Positions 23,694 through 34,075 of a stretch of 64,000 bases of DNA are shown here, piece after piece; within the stretch, counting starts at the first letter, position 1; each line of letters begins with the position of its first letter. A program made the translations under genes and the position numbers. The DNA lies in the NCBI RefSeq assembly GCF_900090045.1, contig NC_041785.1, forward strand, positions 992,001-1,056,000. The letters run 5' to 3'. Under the pieces are notes generated by a model. It saw only the letters and a list, made by a program, of their open reading frames with translations, did no database searches and was not told the DNA's origin. This stretch comes from Plasmodium malariae. Its lineage: Eukaryota; Apicomplexa; Aconoidasida; Haemosporida; Plasmodiidae.

Positions 23694-24098
23694 TCATCCC
23701 TCTTCTATTTTTACTCTTACATTTGTACGGTTCAAATATGGCATGAAAGTGAATTTGCTGTGCTGAAACAAAAACTAAATTAAATTATGTTAAGCTAAAT
23801 TATGTTAATTTATACTGAATTAAGTTAAATCAAATCAAATCAAATAAACACGTGCCGAGCATCCGTAGAGTATCCAAAAAATATATGAAGAAATCAAAAA
23901 ATAGAAGTCTCAGGGTGCTTAGCAAAAAATTTGCAAACATAAATATATATACATGTATAAATAAAAATGTATGTTTATTTATTTATTTAATTATATATGT
24001 GTATAATTATGTACTTATATATGCTATACACATTTGTATGTGTGAATCGGCCCTTCTTAACAAATCATCTGTCCAGTAGAGTAATAAAATTTCACCAT
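23694..24098 (-). CDS. possible spliced micro-gene with a hydrophobic middle
   Basis: Best-supported piece: a terminal exon at 23694-23762 behind a textbook acceptor (tttttgtttcag), reading HSKFTFMPYLNRTNVRV... to TGA on an A-rich strand. A plausible first exon lies at 24062-24098 (MVKFYYSTGQMI, donor GTTAAG). Between them a hydrophobic segment at about 23860-23930 can be joined in phase through a weak GAG acceptor, giving roughly 57 residues with one membrane segment. The N-terminus plus membrane segment loosely recalls selenoprotein-K-like small ER proteins, but no in-frame selenocysteine TGA or convincing SECIS hairpin was identified, so this is only a hint. Middle-exon borders are uncertain. 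Confidence 0.3.
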
Positions 24099-24172
24099 GA
24101 AAAAAAAGTAATCACATACGTAGTGTGTTAATATATCTATGCTTAGGTTATTATTAGTATTATTTAATCACT

Positions 24173-24203
<31 letters not shown>

Positions 24204-25665
24204 TACATAATTATTATGAACATTGTTACTATTCTCCGCCTTCGTAAGAATAAACCGCCATTTTGTGAATATCCCTTATGAGTGATAAGATTATTATGAA
24301 AATCTGCTAATGTTTTAATTATAATATAAGAAACATATGTACACATTATTATTTATGCGTACGGTTAAATTTATAATAAGGGGGGAAATAAAATTGTGTT
24401 TGTAATTTAATTTATTTTTCTAATTGTTTGTATTGTTTGTATTTTTTGTACTGTTTGTACTGTTTGTACTATTTGTACTGTTTGTACTGTTTGTACTGTT
24501 TGTACGGTTTGTACTGTTTGTACGGTTTGTATGGTTTGTACGGTTTGAAATTTTTTTTTTTTCCTACGAACAAATTTGCGCTAACATTAACGTGTCTTGT
24601 ATCTCTGTGATATGCATGAAATTAACTGATAAAAAAAAAAAAATAATACTACGTAATGCATCTAATACAATGTAGTACTACCAATACCATGTGGCACTAC
24701 TAATACAACTTAATACTATATAGTAGTAAAATAAATATTTAATATTTCTCCTTACTTATAAAGATATTACTGAGATTTTTTTACATATGAATATTTTAGC
24801 AATTATTTTAAATGTAGCAAATTTTAGTTTTACTTGAACAAAGACATCCGAACCAAAACTCTTAAAAGGAAAAGAACTAATATTGGTTGTGCTAAAACGA
24901 ATAAGAAGTAGCAAATAATTACATTGTAAGTAGCGATATTTTATGTAGTGATGCTATAAGTAGCTGAATTATAAGTAGTAGTATATTTATTTAAAAAAAA
25001 AAGGTAAATAGCTCCATTTTTGCTTACAGAAAATACTTTATCATAAAATGTTCAAGTGCTTAAAATAAATTGCCAATAATATATAGTTACATCCTTTTCT
25101 CATATAAGTTTAAAAAATTCGTATTTTCTTATTTTCCAAATTTCTTTAGACACCTTTTTCTTTTAAACAAAATTTGTATAGAAAAGTATATAATGAATAC
25201 ACACACAAATATATATATATATATATATAATATATACTACGATGTAGTGCTTTTATGTAGGGCTTTTTTTTCCTTTGCATCCTACTTCAAATTTCCTTAA
25301 AAAACAATTTTGCTTTAATTTTTTATACAAATTTATAAATGGAAAAAAATGCACGTATTGAAATGGTAATAAGGAGGGTAAACAAAAAATTATAACTTAA
25401 AAATATAATAATAATCAAATAAAAATATTTAATTAAAAAAAAAAAAAATGGAAAGAAAAAAAGTAAAGGAAAAAAAAAGAGAAATAGAAATAGAGATAGA
25501 AACGGTATCAGAAATGGAAGCAGTAGAAGAAATCGAAACAATAGTAGAAATAGAACAAGGAAAAAAAAAAAAAATTTAACAATAATCTTAATTTATTAAT
25601 ATACGTTTTTGAAGAAGATTGTATATTTTATTAAAATATTGGCGTGTACAATCTTTATACTCTTC
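24099..25665. other. intergenic region
   Basis: Contains the 9-bp minisatellite at 24.4 kb, poly(T) at about 24172-24196, poly(A) tracts and (TA)n at about 25210. It includes the 3' flank of the E2 gene. I see no supported exon. Confidence 0.5.
24421..24546. repeat. 9-bp minisatellite, unit tttgtactg
   Basis: About 14 copies with single-base variants (tttgtattg, tttgtacgg, tttgtatgg). It is free of AG dinucleotides over its whole length and sits between the 23.7-24.1 kb candidate and the E2 gene. Confidence 0.88.
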
Positions 25666-27459
25666 TTAGGAATTCTCTAACAAAGTATTTAACGCAAGAG
25701 TCTCATTCCAATCTGCCTTGATCAAAGCATTCTATAAAATGAAAAATAAAACGTGAAAAATGTGGGATGCTCAACAAACAGGACCGTTTTTACGTATTAT
25801 ATTATATCGTAGTGCACTTTATTTATGATACTACACTGCATATATGGTACTACAATATATTATATCATATAATGTTATATATATGTGTATATATTTTTTT
25901 TTAAGGACCTTTGCTTGATCCTCCGTAAAGCCCATTTCTGTTATCTTTTTAATCTAAAAAAAGTAGATGTAAAATTAGGAACAATTAAAATATGGGTAAA
26001 TAAAAATGAAAGGAAAAATAGGGGACATTTTAAAAGTATATTTTTCGTTTTCCTTTTGGTATATTACTATAACTTCTCTTGGTTCTAATTTTGGGCCAGT
26101 GGCAAATGTTTTAGTCCATACACTGAACAAAAGAAAGATACAAAAACAGTTGCATATATGTATATGTATATGTATATATATATATATATAAGATTATGTT
26201 AATAATAAAAAAAAGCGTACATTTTGTTATATATATATATGTGTAAATATGAATACATGTGCATATGTATATGCTCCTCTCAGTGTTATACGTATGTATT
26301 GAAACCTTGCTGTTTTTAAAAAAAGCGAATAATTCTCTTTGTACATTTTGGCTACTTCCGCATCTTGAGGATCATCTGAAGGGAAAATGTTGAATGTGCA
26401 TAAATAATGTTACAAGTACTTAAGATATTCTACATACACAAATATATGTGTACAAATGTATACACATATACATACATATAAACCTTTATGAAGTAATTAT
26501 ACGCATGCGCTTGTTCATATTTGTCGTGTATATACCAGGTTGTGGATCTGATAACAGAGCTTGAATTGACAAAAGTGCTGTTCTAATTGTTAGTGCAGGG
26601 CTCCATTCATTTTTTAAAACGTCCAAACATATTGCACCTGTTTGACTGGAAATATTCGGATGCCATATTTTAGTGTTAAATTTTATCTAAAGAATATGGG
26701 GAAAGTTACATGCATTAGTTTTTATTCACACGTATTGTATTCTTAAATTTCCTTATAATGGAGCAAAAATTTTCAAGGTGTTAAATACACGGATATATAT
26801 GCAAATATGTTTACGCAAAAAAAAGGTGTTAACAGGTCATCATATATATTACGCATGCATATATATATATAAACATATAGGTATAATATATGCGTATGAA
26901 CATATTATAGATTTAGATGGCTCAAATAATTACTAACTTTAGGTGGATTGTATGGATAATCATTAGGTATAGTTATGTCCAAAATAAAATGACCGTCTTC
27001 ATATGGTGTTCCCGCCGGTCCCTTTATAAAACCTACCCACTCGAAAATATTTGAATCTTTTATATGTGCATCTATCTCCTGCACATTTTCGTTTTCAATG
27101 TCTTTTAATTCCTGATTAAGTATAGTATACATTATTGTGTGTACTGCTACTGCGTACATTGATTTTTCATTTTTGTAAATGCATCAAAGGGTATATCACT
27201 TCATAAGCATATGGAATTGTACATGAACATGTACATATACACAAATACATAAATATATAAACACAAACCATACACCAATGTAAATTTTCACCTATAAGTA
27301 TTAATGTAACATATTTTCCTAACATTCTTCTTTTTCTTTTCTTTACTTATGTTACATTATTGTATTTTATCTTTTTTGTTTTTCTTTTTTTTTATTACCT
27401 TTTGCAATCTCAATAACTCCTTCGAATTTCGCGATGTTGAATTCATCCTCCATATACAT
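25666..27459 (-). CDS. E2 ubiquitin-conjugating enzyme with C-terminal UBA domain (UBE2K/Ubc1-like), seven exons
   Basis: Exons: 27399-27453 (or to 27459 using an in-frame upstream ATG), 26938-27149, 26536-26686, 26306-26375, 26068-26122, 25909-25953 and 25666-25731. All phases agree, giving 217 residues from ATG 27453. The UBC fold is clear: YPYNPPK, then the HPN motif (98-100) and active-site Cys in GAICLDVL (about residue 109), followed by [18 protein letters not shown]. Residues 180-217 form a UBA domain ([22 protein letters not shown]), the arrangement of UBE2K/E2-25K and yeast Ubc1, which build Lys48-linked chains. The N-terminus is about 20 residues longer than in UBE2K. The acceptor of exon 2 is duplicated (cagtagcag), so a form shorter by two residues is possible. 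Confidence 0.93.
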
Positions 27460-28773
27460 TAATAATGAACATATATATATATATTAATGATGTATATATA
27501 CAAATATATGTATATATTATACATATATATACTACATGTGAATAAATAGAGCTCTCTGTATTTTCCTTAGGAAACAATGTTGGAAACTATTCATACAAAT
27601 ATTGACATTTATAAAAATATATTTATGTATACACACAAGGTAATAATAATAAATTCACTATAGTTTAATTTTATCCACTATTTTTTCCCAAAATTTATTT
27701 CAGATAAACATCGTAAATATTGTTTTAATGTGTACATAATAAATATATATATAAATATATTCATATATATATATATATATATCTTCCATAACAATAAAAT
27801 CGGTAAATGAAAAAACTAAAAAAAAATTATGTGAAAAATAAATCAAAAAAGGAAAATAAATTTTATGCATATATATGCAGCAACTTGTATTGAGAATAAA
27901 AAGGAAAAATGGAAAGATGAAATTTGTCAAGGGGAAAGAGGAAAAGGAAAATAGAAAAACAAAAATGGAAAAACGATAAAGGAAAAACGAAAAAAAGAAA
28001 AGTCATAAATGGAGGACGCAAAATGAAAAACGAAACAGTAAAAAACGAAAAAAATAAAAAACGAAAAAAATAAAAAAGTAATAAACAAGAAATAAACAAA
28101 AGATAAAAAATGAACAAATCAGAAAACTAAGCAATTAAAAAGTTAAAATATAGCAAACCCGTTTTAACAAAACATACGTATTTCTAGAAAATGTGCGTTT
28201 TTGAACTTAAATTTTTAATGTAACCATTTTTATATTTTCACATATGTGTGTTTATCCTATCATTTTTTATAAAACCAATATTTATATATATAATTAAGTG
28301 GGAAAAATAAAATATGGCCGAGTTGCAAATTTTACTATAAAAAGAAAGAATGAAGTTGAAGTTGCAAATTAAAACAAAAATATTGCATTGTGTGCGCCTT
28401 TAATACATAGGGAAATTACTGCATATCTGTACATATATAATTATAACCTACACCAAGTTACACGCAAACGTACAAGAAGAAAATTAATAAATGAATGGAA
28501 AATCCTGTGTATTTAATACATAACTACGATTAAAAAAAAAAACGAATAAATAAATAAAATAAAATAAAATAAAACAAAACAAAATAAAGTAAAACAAAAT
28601 AAAGTAAAACAAAGTGAGGTAAAACAAAATAAAGTAAAAAAAATTAAAGTAAAACAAATTAAATTAAAATGAAATAATAGTGCTAATAAAAAATAAAATT
28701 AATACACGTGAAGCGATATTTAAGTATGTCCTATTTATATTATCCAATTATTATATCACTGCTTCAACATGTT
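27460..28773. other. intergenic region
   Basis: A-rich tracts, including a purine-rich run at about 27900-28130 and an aaaataaaacaaaataaagt-type imperfect repeat at 28555-28670. I see no supported gene. Confidence 0.5.
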
Positions 28774-29714
28774 TTAATTAACTGTCGTTCGCGAATTGTT
28801 GAAGCCGCCATTTTTCAATAGACTTTTACACATGTTTATATGTAAGTCCGTATATCTATGCGTGTATATGTATCTGCGTATGTATTTGTGTATATGTACT
28901 AAAATATATGCATATGTTTCTTTTAATAGAGTTTTTCTATATCAGTTATGTACCATTTTTACGTATTATATCTCTCATATATGTTAAGTATTACCCTTGT
29001 TCGAAATGGTGTTTATAAAACGAAAATGCTCTACATAATATAAATTATTATATATATGCATATAAATTTAACTTCCGAATCATACCTTTTACTTATATAC
29101 AATACAAGTAATTAAAAAGGACATATATCTGTCTGAATTTTTCATTTTCCTTACGGATGTTTACTACTTCAAAGGGCAACCACGTTATATCTGTTGTTTC
29201 AGCTAATAAAAAATTTGTAATTTTCACTCATAAATGGGCATACATATAAACATACGTACTACATACATTCCTCGTACATACTATATGCATAGACATTCTG
29301 TTATTCATTTGCAAAGTTTGTGTGTATACGTTAAGACCGAAGTGCTCAATCGGAAATTATTCCCATTTTGAGCAGTTTACTGAAAATAGCTGAACAGAAG
29401 GACAATAAATAACTCTACATTCTTATTTGATATAATGTGTAAAAGCATATTAAAGTTTAAAATTTTAAGAAGTTACGCGAAAAATAATTCCTCGAGCTTT
29501 TTTTTTATTCAAATGGTTAAAGGAAATGTAGTGAGATAAAACAAAATAATGTAAAATTTACGCAAAAAAAAGAATATATTACGTAAAATTTACTTCTACA
29601 TTCTTAGTCTTATAAAAAAAAAGCTCAAGTAACAAATGTAATAATAATGTCAACGTGCCTTACCAAGGTAAAATAAGATAGCTTACGATTAATTCCCCTG
29701 ATGACGAACAACAT
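28774..29714 (-). CDS. likely four-exon 53-residue protein, unknown function
   Basis: Exons 29687-29714, 29155-29203, 28995-29030 and 28774-28822 join in phase at all three junctions. Donors are GTAAGC, GTAAGG and GTAATA; acceptors are TTAG, GTAG and AAAG. The product starts MLFVIRGINPETTD, contains TWLPFEVVKHP, then FYKHHFEQG and ends TTVN. Each exon stands out as a higher-GC, complex island in low-complexity DNA, and exon 2 hits a stop within one codon if the GTAAGG donor is not used. No family recognised. The size and an aromatic/basic make-up would suit a small subunit of a larger (for instance mitochondrial) complex, but that is a guess. The first intron is long (483 bp) and could hide another exon. 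Confidence 0.5.
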
Positions 29715-30367
29715 CCATTTTTTTTTGTTTTTTTGTTTGATTATTATTTTATTTGATACTTTTTTTGAACCGTAAAATGTTGGTTAGCGGTGGGCATATT
29801 TTTTTAAGCTCTTAAAATCATAGCAAAGATAAAGATATAATTTTATATTGCAACCCTTGATTTTACATGATTTAAATAAAAAAATGTTTTTACCTTAAAA
29901 CAGTAAGTTTTACATTGAGAAAAATTAATTTTATATTTTTATAAAATAGTCATTTTAAGATGCACTACAATGGGATTGTTCTGAATTTATGTAAATGAAA
30001 ATAGTGTAAAATTGTTAAATGAGTTGTTTCAAAAGTAATCTCTGCGCATATTTGTATGTACTTATAAGTTTAAAATTAAACAAACTCTGTACGGGTATAT
30101 ATATGTAACTGTTTTCTTTACCTTATTTTGCTAATGCAGCTATTATCACAAATATATATATATAATATATATATATATATATACACATGTATTTCTTTTC
30201 TTTTTTTTTTTTAAAGGTATTATATATGTACAAAATGTCGTATTCAGGAAGGGAAAGAATTATTGTATAAATGGAGTATGCACAATGATGATTTTTTTTT
30301 TTTCTTTTGCAAGTAGAACATTACGCTGTTTCTTTAGATAAACATATTTTTTATATTATATATATTA

Positions 30368-30417
<50 letters not shown>

Positions 30418-30747
30418 TTTTTTTTTTTAAGAAAAATATTTTTCTTGAAAAATATATATAAGCAACCTCTATAATAATTAATTATTTAATATAATTTGTG
30501 ACATTATGAAAATTCCCAATTATTTCAACAAAATTTAATGATATATTATATTTATATTTTTATAAATAAATATATCACCCGCGTATGATAGGCATAATAT
30601 TTCATACATATTACTCAAATAAATATATACGTATATAAATATACGCCCACTTTTGTGTTCCTATAAAGCCCTTATGCTCCATAAAGAACAAAGATCAACA
30701 ATAAGAAAAAGATAAATGCGCACAATTGTAAAAGAAAGGAATATATA
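29715..30747. other. divergent intergenic region upstream of TIM23
   Basis: AT-rich promoter-type sequence with (TA)n at about 30160-30180 and 30375-30410 and poly(T). It separates the minus-strand 53-residue gene from TIM23. No exon seen. Confidence 0.55.
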
Positions 30748-31683
30748 ATGGGTGATTATTTAAAAACTGGAACAATAAATTATGATTTAGAAATATTAAA
30801 AAAAAAACCTGAAAAGAAATTATCATTTGACAAGCAAAATTTATATCTACAAGGATATGGTAGACAATGGGGTGAAAAATTAGTATACAGTGTTGGATTA
30901 GCATATGGCTCAGGTATACAAATAATACATATATAAAAAAAAAAAAAAAAAAAATTATTTAATTTTAAATGTTTGCGTAAATGTGAAGAAAAATTAATAA
31001 ACATTAATAAATTTGCTTCTCTACGATATGTATATAAAAACCTTGATGTATGAGAAGTGCGCTCTGATATAACTGCACCAAATTTGTAAATATGCAGAAT
31101 GCCACTTTATATAGAATAAAAATACATCATTAAAAATGGCGTAAAAATGACGTAAAAATGATGTAAAAATGACGTAAATATGGCGTAAAAATGGCGCAAA
31201 AATGACGTAAAAATGGCGCAAAAATGACGTAGAAATGACACAAGTGTCACAAATATGGCATAAAAATAAAATTAATTATAGCGTGATAACAGCATATGAA
31301 TATAAAAAACACACATATACATTTGTAACTTCTTACCTTTTGCAGGACTATTGTTAGGGGGATGTTGCGGCTTAATTAGTGGAATTATGAAAGGCGGAAA
31401 AACAAAAAAGCTATTTTTAAATTCAGTTCTTAATTCTACGTCTGTTATGGGTCCAAGTGTTGCAAATCAAATGGCGTCATTGACAATGATTTTTTATGCC
31501 TTAAATAATATGGTAAAGTTATTTACAAAAAACGACGAAATTTACAATTCTTCCATATCAGGTTTTTTAGCTGGGTGTATATATAAAAGCTCCTCAAACT
31601 ACAGAATTTTAGGAAGTTACTCTATACTGTCGTCTGCTGTTTTTTCCTTCATAGATTATAGCTTTAAAAAGGGCTATGTATAG
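30748..31683 (+). CDS. TIM23: mitochondrial inner membrane translocase TIM23 (Tim17/22/23 family), two exons
   Basis: Exon 1 30748-30913 ends one base into a Gly codon at donor GTATAC. Exon 2 31346-31683 follows acceptor TTTTGCAG and restores GGA, giving 167 residues. The family hallmark is present: four hydrophobic segments rich in small residues, starting LVYSVGLAYGSGLLLGGCCG, then GPSVANQMASLTMIFYALN, SGFLAGCIYKSS and the final SILSSAVFSFIDY. Tim23 forms the presequence-protein channel of the inner membrane. The short N-terminal domain is smaller than in yeast. The C-terminus ends with a basic KKGYV. A repeat fills part of the intron and another lies just after the stop. Confidence 0.9.
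31137..31262. repeat. 11-12-bp intronic minisatellite, unit gacgtaaaaat
   Basis: About ten copies of gacgtaaaaat / ggcgtaaaaat / ggcgcaaaaat inside the single intron of TIM23 (30914-31345). Variation is mostly A/G and T/C at the same positions. Confidence 0.88.
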
Positions 31684-31710
31684 TTAGTCCTTTTTATTTT
31701 ATTACCTTTT

Positions 31711-31895
31711 TACGTCATTATTTTCTTACGTTATTATTTTCTTACGTCATTATTTTCTTACGTTATTATTTTCTTACGCTATTATTTTCTTACGCCATTA
31801 TTTTCTTACGCCATTATTTTCTTACGCCATTATTTTCTTACGCCATTATTTTCTTACGCCATTATTTTCTTACGCCATTATTTTCTTACGCCATT
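31711..31895. repeat. 16-bp minisatellite just after the TIM23 stop
   Basis: About 11.5 copies of tacgccattattttct (early copies tacgtcatt or tacgttatt). It begins 28 bp after the stop codon, so it is likely part of the 3' UTR. Confidence 0.92.
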
Positions 31896-33319
31896 TTCTT
31901 TTTCTTCATTGTTTTTTATTTCATTGTTTTTTATTTTATTTTTTAAATAATCTCTTTTTTTACCACTTGACATCATTATCTTTCAAAAGGCACAGAAAAG
32001 AATTTTTTTTTAAATTGCGAAATTGTTACCCTGATGCACACACTTTTTTTTACCTTATCCTTCATATGTACAATTTACCTTTTCGCATTTTTTTTTTTTT
32101 TTTTTCTTTTTGAATTAAATTTTTTTACCTTTAATTATTATTTAAAATGTATATAGTTAAATATTAACATTAAAAGTAAATATTACAGTTTGACGTCTTT
32201 ACGATTATGCCTTCAAAAAAAAATGCTCACTATATTTTCGTATATTCCTTCTTTACACAGGGTAAAATAGAGGGAGTATTTTAACATATATTCATACAAT
32301 ATATAATTATACCTTTCAAATTCCATGTAAACTGTTTTTTTTTTTCTTTTCTTTCTTTTTTTCATTTATTTACTTATTTATTCATATACCTGTTTATTTC
32401 TTTTATTGTCTATACAACTTTTTTGTAATATTAAAAAAAAAAAAAAAAAAAATTTAAATATCAAAGAAAATAATTTTTTTTTTTTATATTTTAAGATGAA
32501 CAATTCATCTGATAAAGGGGGAACATTTTTTGCAGTGTTCTTTGCAACGATTCTTTGTGACAAATGTATAACGACTAAACTGTGAATTAGCGTTATACTA
32601 GACTTTTACCTTTGCCTTTTTCTTTTTCTTTTGCATTTTTTTTTTTTTTTTGTTGTAGGTACTTCAACTAAGAAAAAAAAAAAAAAAAAAAAATGAAGCA
32701 AATCATTTAAAATAAATTTTCGGGAACACTGCGAAAATTTCTGTAAAAAAAGGATATTTTTTTTTGGTACTATAATTGACAATATATGTAAACTATATGC
32801 AAACAGTTGTTTTTATATACTTAAGTTTTCTTTTTGCTTATCTTTTTCCATTTTTTTTTGCTTTTCTTTTTCTTTTTCTTTTTCTTTTTCCTTTTCTTTA
32901 TCTATTTCTTTTTCCTTTTTTTTTCCTTTTCTTTATCTATTTCTTTTTCCTTTTTTTTCCTTTTCCTATTTATTTTCTTTTTCTATATCTTTTCATTTTT
33001 CTTTACCTTTCCTCTTTCTTTTTTTTATTTTTGTAACGCATTACAAAAAAATACACATTTAAATTTTGAAAATTAAACTTCTTACGGGCAATAGCAAAAA
33101 AAAAAAAAGGGAAAATACGAATTATGCAATTTACAAAGCGTATTATTTTTTTTCATCGTCTTTTTTGTAAAGAAAAAAAAAGATCAATTTTTTTTTTTTT
33201 TTTTCACATTACAATTTTGTAATACTTCTGCATTTTGCTACACCTGGCCATTATATTATTTTGTTACGTCATGGCACTGTTGTTTCAGTGTTTGATTTCA
33301 TCAGTGCTTTCTAATTATA

Positions 33320-33600
33320 ATTATTATTATAATTACGATTATTAATATAATTACGTTATTAGTATAATTACGTTATTAGTATAATTACGTTATTAGTATA
33401 ATTACGTTATTAGTATAATTACGTTATTAGTATAATTACTGTTATTAGTATAATTACGATTATTATTATAATTACGATTATTACTATAATTACGATTATT
33501 ACTATAATTACGATTATTACTATAATTGCAATTATTATTATTACGATTATTATTAGAGTTATTATTATTATAATTACGATTATTATTATTATTATTATTA
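33320..33600. repeat. 16-bp minisatellite, unit attagtataattacgt
   Basis: Around 15 or more copies. A central block is almost perfect (33353-33430), and the right part shifts to attattataattacg and then to (att)n. Intergenic, roughly 0.5 kb upstream of the 34-kb gene. Confidence 0.9.
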
Positions 33601-34022
33601 TTAATTTGAAATATTTAGGTTACATTATTACATATTTAATATATTTTTTCTTTTTTTTCTTTTCCTTCTTTCTTTTTGAATTTTTTTTTATATTTATTTC
33701 TTTTTTTTATTCATGGATTTATTTCGTTTTATCTCATTTTTTGTACATAGTACATCATTAAACGCATCACGTGTGTAAAATGCATTGTACCTGATGAACA
33801 TGTTTTACATGTACATATTTTGTGTACACATTTTACACTAACAGTTTATATTCCTCAAAATTTACACGCCGCAGAATTTGCACTCCACAAAATTTATACT
33901 CCCCATAATTTAAACCCCACATACTTTATACTCCATACATTTTAAACGTGTTGCATCTCTGAAGGTCTACGCTTTTCACAATCCCTCTTTACGTTACTTT
34001 AGCGTTTGTACTTTAGCGTTTG

Positions 34023-34025
<3 letters not shown>

Positions 34026-34056
<31 letters not shown>
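34026..34056. repeat. (GT)n dinucleotide repeat 20 bp upstream of a start codon
   Basis: An uninterrupted tgtgtg tract of about 30 bp ending 19 bp before ATG 34076. It is unusual here because almost all other dinucleotide tracts in the window are (TA)n. Confidence 0.9.
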
Positions 34057-34058
<2 letters not shown>

Positions 34059-34075
34059 ATGTACAACTGGGTAAT

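Larger units (their letters stand above)
31896..34075. other. intergenic region, promoter of the 34-kb gene
   Basis: Homopolymers, a pyrimidine-rich (ctttttc)n stretch at 32835-33030, the 16-bp minisatellite at 33.3-33.6 kb and a (GT)n at 34026-34056. A 29-codon ATG frame at 32495-32584 is noted as a finding but not called. Confidence 0.5.

Noticed and set aside
34031..34075. Upstream extension of the 34-kb gene (Cys-Val run)
   Set aside because: The added residues are only translated (GT)n; ATG 34076 starts normal sequence.
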